Of a DNA stretch of 64,000 nt, positions 17,344 through 26,204 are shown piece after piece. Source of the DNA: an uncultured Pelagibacteraceae bacterium (lineage in GTDB: Bacteria > Pseudomonadota > Alphaproteobacteria > Pelagibacterales > Pelagibacteraceae); the NCBI GenBank assembly GCA_902590115.1, contig CACIVM010000001.1:95495-159494 (forward strand), read 5' to 3'. A model generated the notes under the pieces. That model did not search any database and was not told the DNA's origin. It worked only from the letters and a program-made list of their open reading frames with translations. Made by a program: the position numbers and the translations under genes. Numbering within the stretch: position 1 is the stretch's first letter; each line of letters starts with the position of its first letter.

Positions 17344-18493
17344 ACTAAACTCTAAAATAAAAAATATTGAATTTAGATTCCTAAAAAAAAGAGAGAAAAA
17401 TATTTTAACTAATTTTTTAAGAAAAAATTATCATAAAAAATATTACCAACTTCAAAGAAACTTTATAAATTGGGCCTATAGCAGTAATTACAAAAATAAA
17501 TTTATTGGTAGAGACGAGATTTCTGTATTTGGAGCATTTAAAAAAGATACAAAAGAATTATATTCAATATTAGGCTTTATTAATTTAAAATGTTTTATTA
17601 GAAAAAAAGAGTCTAATTTAGCCGCAAGTTTACAATATGAAAACTTTTCAAATATTCCCGGTTTAGGTATCAGGTGCTTTCAAAAAGTAAATAAATTTTA
17701 CCACACTGTATTAATTAATGGACTAAATCAAAAGTATAAAAAAAGTTTGTCAAGGTTTTATAATGTTTCTAAAATTATTGAAGAGGTACCTAGAAAAATT
17801 GCAATCATTAATAAAATTAAATGTAACAAGTACCTAAATATAAATAAAAAACAAAAAATTAAAAAATTTATTTACTCAAATGAGATTAGCATTAATAAAA
17901 AAGAATATTATGTTACGAGAAATAAAAAATACTTCAACGACGATTATTGGAAAGACCACTTAGAACGATTTCCAAATACATGTGATAAAAGAAAAAAGTT
18001 TATAACTTGGAGATATCTTTCCCATCCATATTTAAAATATTTTATCATCGGTACAGATAAATTTTTTAAAAAAGGGATTGCAGTTGTTAGAATTGAAAAA
18101 GTTGATTATTTAAATAAACATATTAAAGATATCTCAGTTTTAAGAATTTTGGAACTATTGCCTAAAAAAAACTTTGAAAAAGATCTAAATCAGGCAGTGT
18201 TAAATTTTGCTAAAGACACAAGTTGTATCATGTCTGACTTTTTTTGTTCCAGCAAAAACGCAGACAAGATTTGTTTGCATCCTTTTATAAGTTTTAAAAA
18301 ACATAAATTTATGGATATCCCTTATCGTCTTCAGCCACCTGACATCTCTATAAGTAAAAGCTATAATCTTTTTTTTAATAATAATTTAAAAAAAAATAAT
18401 AAATTGCAAAATCTAGATTTTTTCACCACGAAAGGCGATGGTGAACAGGATTTGAACCATGTTCAATCAGGACTATCAAAAGTTTTAAATTAA
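17333..18493 (+). CDS. GNAT-like hypothetical protein
   Basis: A 386-residue protein of uncertain family. Two parts each resemble the GNAT/FemX-like proteins common in polysaccharide clusters: residues about 10-150 (FINWAYSSN, ILGFINL, GIRCFQKV, the last like an acetyl-CoA loop) and 190-350 (FITWRYLSHPY, IMSDFFCSS). It could acylate an amino sugar or transfer an amino-acyl group. No catalytic residue can be named. It overlaps the CMP-sugar synthetase gene by 11 bases and abuts the next gene, so it is co-transcribed with the nonulosonate genes. Confidence 0.5.
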   Translation: MKNKLNSKIKNIEFRFLKKREKNILTNFLRKNYHKKYYQLQRNFINWAYSSNYKNKFIGRDEISVFGAFKKDTKELYSILGFINLKCFIRKKESNLAASLQYENFSNIPGLGIRCFQKVNKFYHTVLINGLNQKYKKSLSRFYNVSKIIEEVPRKIAIINKIKCNKYLNINKKQKIKKFIYSNEISINKKEYYVTRNKKYFNDDYWKDHLERFPNTCDKRKKFITWRYLSHPYLKYFIIGTDKFFKKGIAVVRIEKVDYLNKHIKDISVLRILELLPKKNFEKDLNQAVLNFAKDTSCIMSDFFCSSKNADKICLHPFISFKKHKFMDIPYRLQPPDISISKSYNLFFNNNLKKNNKLQNLDFFTTKGDGEQDLNHVQSGLSKVLN

Positions 18494-19681
18494 ATGAAAT
18501 TAATTTTTTTATCATCAATACCTTTTATTGAGGGTGATCATTTCAAATATGGTTTTGAATATTATCATAAAAATAATATTAAAATTGAGATTTGTTATTT
18601 AAATAAAGTTTTTTCAAGAAATTACAAGGTACCATCAAAAAATTTCAGTAAAAAAATTAAAGTTATTTACTTGGAGACAATCAAAGAGTTTGATGAATAC
18701 ATAAAAAGTAATAAAGACGCTGTTTTTTTTCTTAGATATACATATAATTTTAACAATAGAAAAATTTTCAATTTACTTTCAAAAAATTCCGCAAAATATA
18801 TTTACTCTCAAGGAGTATTAAGACATGATAGTTTCGGTTATTTAAATTTGCCACTAAAAAGAATCCTGATAATTAAATTAAAGCAATTATTAAAAGGAAA
18901 AATTTTTAATATTTTTAATAGTATAATTAATAAGTTATTCCTTTTAATAAATAAGAAATGTTTTGGTATAAAAAATGCAGAATATATTCTTCTAAAAGGT
19001 GAATATGGTGAAAAAATAAAAAAACATAGACTTTACGGCAGCAAGACAAAAATTATAAATGCTCATCACAGAGACTATGATAAGTTTTTATTTTTTAAAA
19101 AAAAAAAAATTAAAAGCAATATAAAAAAAGCAATATTTATAGACCAAGGAGTACCATTTCACCCTGATCAGAAAGAAATAGGTATTATAAATATTGACGA
19201 AAAAAGATATTATAATTCAATCAAAAATTTTTTAACAAAACTAAGAGACCTAAATGGATACAAAATTGAAATTTCTTGTCATCCTAGAATAAACATTAAT
19301 CTTATTAAAAAATACTTTAAAAATTTTACTATTAAAAAATACCAAACAATTAATCAAATTTATAATTCTGATTTAGTTTTGACACACGAGTCTAATGCTA
19401 TCAATTTTGCTATTTTATTTAAGAAAAAAATTCTATTTATTACCAATAATGAACTATGTAAACAACCATACGCTTTTAAAGAGTCTTTTGAATTTTTATC
19501 TAGAAGGTTAAAAAAAAAATGTTATAACATTGACAATTTTGATATTAAAAAATTAAAATTAATTACAAAAGTAAATCAAAAAGCTTATGCAAACTTTGTT
19601 AAAAGATATATTAAGTTTAAAGGTTTAAATGAGCACCATGCGAATATTATATCTAAAAAACTAAAAAAATATGATTATTAA
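18494..19681 (+). CDS. Putative glycosyltransferase / surface polysaccharide protein
   Basis: A 395-residue protein with GT-B-like features but no clear family. A hydrophobic strand begins it (LIFLSSIPFIEGDHF). In the second half, FIDQGVPFHPDQ, EISCHPRINI and SDLVLTHESNAINFAILFKKKILFI resemble the nucleotide-binding lobe of sialyl- or polysaccharyl-transferases. It lies directly upstream of the second amidotransferase (11-base overlap), so it may transfer the sugar which that system modifies. Assignment as a glycosyltransferase is inference from fold-like motifs and context. Confidence 0.55.
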   Translation: MKLIFLSSIPFIEGDHFKYGFEYYHKNNIKIEICYLNKVFSRNYKVPSKNFSKKIKVIYLETIKEFDEYIKSNKDAVFFLRYTYNFNNRKIFNLLSKNSAKYIYSQGVLRHDSFGYLNLPLKRILIIKLKQLLKGKIFNIFNSIINKLFLLINKKCFGIKNAEYILLKGEYGEKIKKHRLYGSKTKIINAHHRDYDKFLFFKKKKIKSNIKKAIFIDQGVPFHPDQKEIGIINIDEKRYYNSIKNFLTKLRDLNGYKIEISCHPRININLIKKYFKNFTIKKYQTINQIYNSDLVLTHESNAINFAILFKKKILFITNNELCKQPYAFKESFEFLSRRLKKKCYNIDNFDIKKLKLITKVNQKAYANFVKRYIKFKGLNEHHANIISKKLKKYDY

Positions 19682-20873
19682 ACCTTTAAAAAAACACTTA
19701 GAAACTCAATTTATTGGTCAGCCAAAAAAAATTGAATTTTGTAAAAAATGTGTAATGTCTAACCAAAGACCAAGAATTTCATTTAAGGATGGCATTTGTT
19801 CTCCTTGTCAATATACGGAAATGAAGAAAAAAAATATTATTAATTATAAAGAAAGAAAAATTGAATTAGAAAAACTTTTAGATAAACATAGGAGTAAAAA
19901 TGGTGAACATGATGTTATTGTACCATGTAGTGGTGGAAAAGATTCGGGGATGATAGCTCATCGATTAAAAGTTGATTACGGCATGACACCGCTTTGCGTA
20001 ACATTTTCCCCACCTTTGTATACTGAGATTGGTAGAAAAAATTTAAAAAGTATGATTGATGCTGGATTTGATCACAAGCTTATAACTCCAAACCCTAAGC
20101 TGCACAAATTACTTTCAAAGCTTTGTTTTATTTATCTCGGAGATCATGAGGAAATTTTTGATAGGGGGCAACTTCAAACCCCAATTCAAGAGGCTTACAA
20201 CAATGATATCAAATTGATAATGTACGGTGAAAATGGTGAGCTAGAGTATGGTGGAGATATAAGTACAATCAATTTCAAGGGTATGCCATGGGATTGGTAT
20301 GAGAAAATTTATTTTAGCACACCAATTGATAACATCGTAAAAATTGCTAAAGATGATGGTTACTTTAAATACTATGATATTCCTTTTTCAAAAGGAAATT
20401 TAAACATCTATGATTTACCAAACAAAAAAGATTTAATTAAAAAAGGCATAGAGTTTCATTGGTGGGGTTATTATAACAAGTGGATACCACAGGATAATTA
20501 TTATTATTCTGCAAAACATTTAGGTTTTGAGGCTAACCCAGAAGGGAGAATGGAAGGAACTTACTCTAAGTATGCTCAACTCGATGACGCTACTGACTCA
20601 TTCCTATACTACATGATGTTTATAAAATATGGAATTGGAAGAGCTACCTCGGATGCTTCACATGAAGTAAGAGATGGGCATATTACCAGAGAAGAAGCCG
20701 TTAGATTGGTGAGAAGATTTGACGGAGAGTTACCAAGAAAAAGTATGAGAATTTTTTTAGAATATCTTGACTTAGAAGAAAATGAATTTTGGGAAGTGGT
20801 TGATAGATTCAGGAGAGATCATATTTGGAAAAGAGACGGAAACTCGTGGTCTTTAAAAAATCAAGTAAGCTAA
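19671..20873 (+). CDS. Second N-acetyl sugar amidotransferase (WbpG-like)
   Basis: A 400-residue PP-loop ATPase, paralogous to the protein at 460-1626 but clearly divergent. CxxC pairs lie at 24-27 and 43-46, the PP-loop CSGGKDS at 86-92, and the C-terminus (ITREEAVRLVRRFDGELPR) matches the family. It should adenylate and amidate an acetamido sugar using ammonia delivered by a HisH/HisF pair. That pair is encoded seven bases downstream as one fused polypeptide. Having a second set suggests two different amidinated or amidated sugars in the same glycan, or alternative substrates. Confidence 0.87.
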   Translation: MIIKPLKKHLETQFIGQPKKIEFCKKCVMSNQRPRISFKDGICSPCQYTEMKKKNIINYKERKIELEKLLDKHRSKNGEHDVIVPCSGGKDSGMIAHRLKVDYGMTPLCVTFSPPLYTEIGRKNLKSMIDAGFDHKLITPNPKLHKLLSKLCFIYLGDHEEIFDRGQLQTPIQEAYNNDIKLIMYGENGELEYGGDISTINFKGMPWDWYEKIYFSTPIDNIVKIAKDDGYFKYYDIPFSKGNLNIYDLPNKKDLIKKGIEFHWWGYYNKWIPQDNYYYSAKHLGFEANPEGRMEGTYSKYAQLDDATDSFLYYMMFIKYGIGRATSDASHEVRDGHITREEAVRLVRRFDGELPRKSMRIFLEYLDLEENEFWEVVDRFRRDHIWKRDGNSWSLKNQVS

Positions 20874-20880
20874 TATTATA

Positions 20881-22260
20881 ATGAAAAGAGTAATCGCAAG
20901 ACTTGATGTAAAAGGTGAAAATGTAATTAAAGGAGTTCATCTAGAAGGATTAAAAATAATAGATACAGCTAAAAATCTAAGTTTTAAATATGCAAAGCAA
21001 GATATAGATGAAATCTATTTTCATGACAGCGTAGCCTCACTTTACGAAAGAAATAATTTAACTAACATAATAGAAGAAGTTTCAGCAAATATTAATATTC
21101 CTTTAACTGTGGGTGGAGGCATTAAAAAGGTCGAAGATATTGAGAAAATTTTAATCTCTGGAGCTGATAAAGTATCAATTAACACAAAGTTTATTGAAGA
21201 CGTGAAATCAGTTTCAAAATTTACAAAAAAATTTGGATCCCAAGCTATAGTAGGCTCCATAGAGGCAAAATTTTTAAATAATGACTGGTATTGTTTTACT
21301 GATAACGGCAGAAATTTGACTAATAAAAAAGTTAAAGATTGGATAATTAATTTACAAAACGAAGGAGTTGGGGAATTAATAATAACATCAGTAGATATGG
21401 AGGGAACTAAAAAAGGTTTTGACTATAATTTGCTAGAGGCAATTCAAAAAAGTATTAAGATACCATTAATTGTCAGCGGTGGAATCGGCAAATATGATGA
21501 TATTAAAAAATGTTTTGATAATGAAATTGTAACAGGAGTGGCTATAGCTTCAATTGTTCATAACGATAGTACTAATTTTGATAAAATCAAAAAAAATTGT
21601 AATTTGGAAAAAAGAAATATCCCAATCTTTAATATAAAAAAAAATAAACAAAAAGTATCAATTCTTAAGACAAAAATCTGTAATTTTAGAAGTCTTTACA
21701 ATTCTCTAAGAAAGATTTGTGAGGTGGAGATAATTGATGACGTTTCTAAGAATAATTATGATAAGGTAATTTTACCAGGTGTTGGTTCATTTCCAGAAAT
21801 TATGAGTGAATTAAAAGGAGAGAAGAAAAAATTTGTTGAAAATTTTGTTAAGAAAGGCAATCCTATTCTAGGGATATGTTTGGGTGCTCAAGCTTTTTTT
21901 TCCAATAGCTTTGAAATTACAGAAACTAAAGGTCTTAATCTAATTAAAGGTTTTAATAAACATTTAAAAAATATAAGTAATAATGAAAATCTAGTAGTGC
22001 CACATATAGGTTGGTCTAAAATAGATTTTAAAGAGCACGATATATTTAATAATTTAGAACACAACTGTATGATGTATTTTATTCACTCTTACAACTTCGT
22101 TCCTAATGATAATAATTTAATTTTTGCAAAATCCCCTTATGGCTCTTGTAATATTAATGCAGTATGCATAAAAGACAATATAATAGCTTGTCAATTTCAC
22201 CCTGAAAAGAGTGGAATAAGTGGTTTAGTTCTTTTAGAGAACTTTTCTAATTTGGATTAA
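20881..22260 (+). CDS. HisF-HisH fusion: ammonia-channel barrel plus glutaminase in one chain
   Basis: A 459-residue bifunctional protein. Residues 1 to about 245 are a HisF-like barrel (RLDVKGENVIKG, TVGGG at 76-80, TSVDMEGTKKGFD). Residues about 258-459 are a HisH-like glutaminase with Cys333 (GICLGAQ), His440 and Glu442 (QFHPEKS). In the barrel, HisF Asp11 is kept (Asp9), but Asp130 is replaced by Glu128 (SIEAK). Yeast His7 has the reverse order, glutaminase first. The frame is open throughout, with no stop or frameshift near the junction. It follows the second amidotransferase and is probably its dedicated ammonia generator, not a histidine enzyme. Confidence 0.9.
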   Translation: MKRVIARLDVKGENVIKGVHLEGLKIIDTAKNLSFKYAKQDIDEIYFHDSVASLYERNNLTNIIEEVSANINIPLTVGGGIKKVEDIEKILISGADKVSINTKFIEDVKSVSKFTKKFGSQAIVGSIEAKFLNNDWYCFTDNGRNLTNKKVKDWIINLQNEGVGELIITSVDMEGTKKGFDYNLLEAIQKSIKIPLIVSGGIGKYDDIKKCFDNEIVTGVAIASIVHNDSTNFDKIKKNCNLEKRNIPIFNIKKNKQKVSILKTKICNFRSLYNSLRKICEVEIIDDVSKNNYDKVILPGVGSFPEIMSELKGEKKKFVENFVKKGNPILGICLGAQAFFSNSFEITETKGLNLIKGFNKHLKNISNNENLVVPHIGWSKIDFKEHDIFNNLEHNCMMYFIHSYNFVPNDNNLIFAKSPYGSCNINAVCIKDNIIACQFHPEKSGISGLVLLENFSNLD

Positions 22261-22262
22261 TT

Positions 22263-23339
22263 ATGATCTTTAAAAAAACATTAAAAAAAGTTTCAAGGCC
22301 AAATTGGATTTTAAATAATTATAGAGATACTAGAAAATTATGGCTTGATAAAAATGAAAACACAGATGAAATCCTAGCGAAACAAACAAAAAAAATGCTT
22401 TCAAAATTGGACACTTCAAGTGTTTTTAGCTATCCAAATTTGGGTCCAATTTATAAAAAACTTGGCAATTATCTAAAAATTAATCCAAAAAAAATTATAT
22501 TAACCTCTGGATCTGATGCTGGAATAAAAATGATTTTTGAAGCTTTTGTAAGTCCAAAAGACATAGTGATAAGAACTAATCCTACTTTTGCCATGTATGG
22601 CGTTTATACTAAAATTTATGATACTAGAGAAATAGTGGTTAATTATAAAAGAACTAAAGATGGGCCAAAAATAGATATAAAAAAATTTTTAAGACTAATT
22701 AAAAAGAAAAAACCAAGATTAATCTGTTTACCAAATTCAGACAGCCCCACAGGCCATGCTTTTAAAAATAGTGAAATAAAAGATATACTATCAGTCGCAA
22801 AAACATCTAAGTCTTTAGTTTTAATTGATGAAGCGTATTATCCTTTTTATGGTCAAACAAGTAAGAGATTTTTAAGTAAATATGAAAATTTACTTATAAC
22901 TAGAACAACCGCTAAAGCCTGGGGGCTTGCTGGTCTTAGGGTAGGATTTGTTCTATCTTCTCATAAAAACATTAATGAAATACATAAAATAAGACCGATG
23001 TATGAAATTAATAATATTGGTGCTCAAATATTAAGTCGAATTTTATCAAAACAAAAATATATCAATCAGTCAGTTAAAAGATTGATAAATGGAAAAAAAT
23101 ATTTTAGGAGCGAATTAAAAAAAATTGGATTTAAAGTATTCAAATCAGAACACGGAAATTTTTTACATGTTGATTTCTTAAATGATAAGAAAAAAATTAT
23201 TAAAAAATTAAATAAAATAGTTTACTTCAGACACAATGAAAACCATCCGAGTATAAGTGGTTATAGTAGATTTTCACTAACTTCTAAGAAAAATTTTTCT
23301 AAAATTATAAAACAAATAAGAAAAACGATAAACAAATGA
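22263..23339 (+). CDS. HisC-like class I/II aminotransferase
   Basis: A 358-residue fold-type I PLP enzyme of the histidinol-phosphate aminotransferase family. SGSDAGIK (82-89) binds the cofactor, PNSDSPTG (157-164) and DEAYYPF (189-195) are the conserved core, and Lys218 in TTAKAWGLAGLRVGF is the Schiff-base lysine. In glycan clusters such enzymes transaminate small keto-acids or amino-sugar precursors. It lies two bases after the HisF-HisH fusion, but without hisB, hisD or hisG a histidine role is unlikely. It may supply an amino group in the KdsB-containing module that follows. The stop and next start overlap (ATGA). Confidence 0.82.
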   Translation: MIFKKTLKKVSRPNWILNNYRDTRKLWLDKNENTDEILAKQTKKMLSKLDTSSVFSYPNLGPIYKKLGNYLKINPKKIILTSGSDAGIKMIFEAFVSPKDIVIRTNPTFAMYGVYTKIYDTREIVVNYKRTKDGPKIDIKKFLRLIKKKKPRLICLPNSDSPTGHAFKNSEIKDILSVAKTSKSLVLIDEAYYPFYGQTSKRFLSKYENLLITRTTAKAWGLAGLRVGFVLSSHKNINEIHKIRPMYEINNIGAQILSRILSKQKYINQSVKRLINGKKYFRSELKKIGFKVFKSEHGNFLHVDFLNDKKKIIKKLNKIVYFRHNENHPSISGYSRFSLTSKKNFSKIIKQIRKTINK

Positions 23340-24415
23340 TTAAAGTTGGTTTTATAGGTTGTGGCAAAATAACTGATCACCATATCAAATGCTTAAAAAA
23401 AGTTAGTGGTATAGAGCCAACAGCTGTATGTGATTTAAATTTTGAAAAATCGAAACAATACGGAAAAAAATACAATTTAAAGTACTTTGAGAACTATGAT
23501 CAAATGTTAATTAAAGAAAATAAAATAAATCTTGTATCTATAATGACTCCTTCAGGTATGCATTATGAGAATGCTAAGGATATAATAGTAAAATATAAAA
23601 AAAATTTAATTGTAGAGAAACCAACTTTTTTGAAAGCCTCTCATGTCACAAATATTTATAAACTCGCTAAAAAGTATAAATGTAAAATTTTTCCGGTTTT
23701 TCAGCACAGATATAATAAATCTATATTAAGATTAAAAAAAGCTATTCAGAAAGATGAAATTGGCAAAGTTAGAATAGCTAATATTAGGGTGAGGTGGTGC
23801 CGGCCTGATAGATATTATAAGTTAGCTAAATGGAGAGGTACTTTTTCACATGATGGAGGAGCATTAAGTAATCAAGGTATCCATCATATTGACCTACTAA
23901 GATTTCTTTGTGGAGAAGTTACAAAAGTTTTCTCTTTAATGAAAACTTTAGGTGCAAATATAGAAGTAGAAGATACAGCTGTTGGAACTTTTGAATTTGC
24001 TAAGGGAGGAGTTGGAACTATTGAGGTTACAACTGCTGCAAGGCCAGACGATTTTGAAGCTTCATTAAGTATTGTAGGGTCGAAAGGATTAGCTCAAATA
24101 GGAGGCAAAGCAGTGAACGAATTACAGATATTTTCCCCTAATCAAAAAATTTGTAAAAGATTTTCAGAAAAATTTAAAAATGGATATGGTTATGGTCATA
24201 TAAAATTTTATAAGGATATTAAAAACACTCTTGAAAGTAAAAATTTGATAAAATTTCCTATAAGTGAAAAAGAAGTTTATAATAGTACAAAATTATTAAA
24301 TTCATTATATAAGTCTGATGAAATAAAGAAGTTCATAAACGTATTTTCTGCACAAGAGTCAAAAAGGCTTGGTAGATCTAATGAAAAAATATCAAAACTA
24401 TATAGGAGCAAATGA
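23336..24415 (+). CDS. Gfo/Idh/MocA-family oxidoreductase (first copy)
   Basis: A 359-residue NAD(P)-dependent sugar dehydrogenase. The Rossmann start GFIGCGKITDHH (5-16) is followed by the family's EKPTF segment (Lys in the active site) and a C-terminal beta-sheet domain (LSNQGIHHIDLLRFLCGE, which holds the catalytic-type His). Members such as WlbA and WbpB oxidise C3 or C4 of nucleotide amino sugars. It overlaps both neighbours by four bases (ATGA type). With the second homologue at 25186-26199 it brackets a KdsB-like gene, suggesting sequential steps on one acidic sugar. Confidence 0.85.
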   Translation: MIKVGFIGCGKITDHHIKCLKKVSGIEPTAVCDLNFEKSKQYGKKYNLKYFENYDQMLIKENKINLVSIMTPSGMHYENAKDIIVKYKKNLIVEKPTFLKASHVTNIYKLAKKYKCKIFPVFQHRYNKSILRLKKAIQKDEIGKVRIANIRVRWCRPDRYYKLAKWRGTFSHDGGALSNQGIHHIDLLRFLCGEVTKVFSLMKTLGANIEVEDTAVGTFEFAKGGVGTIEVTTAARPDDFEASLSIVGSKGLAQIGGKAVNELQIFSPNQKICKRFSEKFKNGYGYGHIKFYKDIKNTLESKNLIKFPISEKEVYNSTKLLNSLYKSDEIKKFINVFSAQESKRLGRSNEKISKLYRSK

Positions 24416-25182
24416 GAATTTTCGGATATATACCAGCAAGGTTAGCCGCTAGTCGATTTCCAGGCAAACCTTTAAAAAAGATAAAACACATTACAATGCT
24501 CGAACATGTTTACGAAAGAGCCAAATTATATAAAAAATGGAATTCACTATCTGTTACTACTTGTGATAAAGAAATTATAAATTTTTGTAATAAAAAAAAA
24601 TATCACTCAGTTTTAACTTCCAAGAAACATGAAAGGTGCCTTGATAGAGTCTTTGAGGCTGTTAATAAGCATCATAAAAAAATAAAATCTGGAGATATAA
24701 TAGTGTGTGTTCAAGGTGACGAGCCTATGTTAAGACCTGAAATGATAAAGTCAGTTGTTAATACACTAAAAAAAAATAAAAAAGCAGGCGCGTCTTTACT
24801 TGCAATAAATATTATTTCAGAGAAAGAGTTTAAAAACCCTGACACTGTAAAAGTAGTAAATGATCTCAATGGCCAAGTTTTATACACATCTAGGTCCCCA
24901 ATTCCATTTTATAAAAAATTTAATAAAAAAAGTTCTCCAAAGAGAATTGGTGGAATTTTTGCATTCAGATATCATTTTCTAAAAAAATATAGTTTTCTTA
25001 ATCCTTCTCCACTAGAGATAACAGAGTCTTGTGATACTAATAGGCTATGTGATAACGGGGGAGGAATGTTTGTATCGCCAGTCAAATACACTAATTACTA
25101 CTCAGTAGATAGCCCAAAAGATTTATTAAAAGTGAGAAAAGAGATCATAAAAACACATCTCTGGAAAAAATATAAGATTTAA
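24412..25182 (+). CDS. KdsB-like CMP-3-deoxy sugar acid cytidylyltransferase
   Basis: A 256-residue protein with the KdsB signature IPARLAASRFPGKPL (6-20), VQGDEPMLRPEMI (about 104-116) and the C-terminal SVDSPKDL segment. KdsB couples CMP to Kdo for lipid A-core synthesis. Its place inside a variable glycan cluster, between two Gfo/Idh/MocA oxidoreductases, suggests a specialised version activating a Kdo-like or amino-Kdo sugar for the O-chain. The housekeeping kdsB may be elsewhere or may be this gene; the window cannot tell. Confidence 0.85.
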   Translation: MRIFGYIPARLAASRFPGKPLKKIKHITMLEHVYERAKLYKKWNSLSVTTCDKEIINFCNKKKYHSVLTSKKHERCLDRVFEAVNKHHKKIKSGDIIVCVQGDEPMLRPEMIKSVVNTLKKNKKAGASLLAINIISEKEFKNPDTVKVVNDLNGQVLYTSRSPIPFYKKFNKKSSPKRIGGIFAFRYHFLKKYSFLNPSPLEITESCDTNRLCDNGGGMFVSPVKYTNYYSVDSPKDLLKVRKEIIKTHLWKKYKI

Positions 25183-25185
25183 TAA

Positions 25186-26199
25186 ATGAAAAAAAAAATT
25201 AAAGTTGCTATTATTGGTTTCGGTGTTGTTGGAAAAAGGAGAAAAAAATATATTGAAAAAAATAAAAAATATAAGCTTGTAGCCGTAAGCGATATACAAT
25301 TTAAAAAAAAAGAATTTAAGAGTAAAAATATAATTTTTTATAAACACTATAAAGATTTACTCAAAAAGGAAAAAATAGACGCTGTTTTTGTTACGCTTCC
25401 AAATTACTTAGCATCAAAAGTCACTATTGAAAGTATTAAAAAAAAATTACATGTTTTTTGTGAAAAGCCCCCTGCAAAAAATGTTAAGGAAATATTAGCA
25501 GTTCAAAAGGTTTTAAAAAAAAATTCATCTATTAAACTAAAATATGGTTTTAATCACAGATATCACTCATCAATCAAAATGGCAAAAAAAATTATTCAAA
25601 ATAAAACTTACGGAAAAATACTAAATTTTAGATGTCTATACGGGAAAAGTAAAATTGTAACATACGGTGCTTCTGAATGGAGAGCTAAAAAAAAATTTGC
25701 AGGAGGTGGAATTTTAATTGATCAAGGTATTCATTTGCTTGATATATTATTATTTCTAAATGGTAAATTTGAAAAAGTAAAAAGTTTTATTTCTAATAAA
25801 TTTTGGAATTATGATGTTGAAGACAATGCTTTTGCTCTATTAAAAGATAACAAAGGTGTTATTGCATCAATTCACTCAACCGCAACCCAATGGCAACATA
25901 AATTTAGAATAGAAATTTGTTTAAAAGATGCCTTATTAGAATTACAGGGAATTCTATCTAGCACTAAAAGCTATGGAAAGGAAAGCTTGAAAATTATTAA
26001 GAGAGAAAATACCTCAAGTAGAGGGTCGTCAAATCACAAAAATTACTATTTTAAAAATGATTTTTCTTGGAGAGATGAAATTGAGGAATTTTCCAATGTA
26101 ATTATTAATAATTTAAGTGTTAAAACAGGAAATATTAAAGATGCTATTTTATCTATGAGGTTAGTTGAAAAAATTTATCATGCTGATAAAAATAGCTGA
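25186..26199 (+). CDS. Gfo/Idh/MocA-family oxidoreductase (second copy)
   Basis: A 337-residue NAD(P)-dependent dehydrogenase with the Rossmann motif IGFGVVGKRR near the N-terminus, the CEKPPAKN segment that holds the active-site Lys, and GGGILIDQGIHLLDILLF in the substrate domain. It shares architecture with the protein at 23336-24415 but is not a recent duplicate, since sequence outside the motifs differs strongly. It follows the KdsB-like gene by three bases and precedes the SIS isomerase by five. The likely substrate is a sugar phosphate or nucleotide sugar of the same module. Confidence 0.84.
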   Translation: MKKKIKVAIIGFGVVGKRRKKYIEKNKKYKLVAVSDIQFKKKEFKSKNIIFYKHYKDLLKKEKIDAVFVTLPNYLASKVTIESIKKKLHVFCEKPPAKNVKEILAVQKVLKKNSSIKLKYGFNHRYHSSIKMAKKIIQNKTYGKILNFRCLYGKSKIVTYGASEWRAKKKFAGGGILIDQGIHLLDILLFLNGKFEKVKSFISNKFWNYDVEDNAFALLKDNKGVIASIHSTATQWQHKFRIEICLKDALLELQGILSSTKSYGKESLKIIKRENTSSRGSSNHKNYYFKNDFSWRDEIEEFSNVIINNLSVKTGNIKDAILSMRLVEKIYHADKNS

Positions 26200-26204
26200 G
26201 TTAA

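Noticed and set aside
20881-22260. Possible histidine biosynthesis operon (HisF, HisH, HisC-like genes in a row)
   Set aside because: No hisA, hisB, hisD, hisG or hisI homologue is nearby, HisF residues are altered, and the neighbours are sugar-modifying enzymes.
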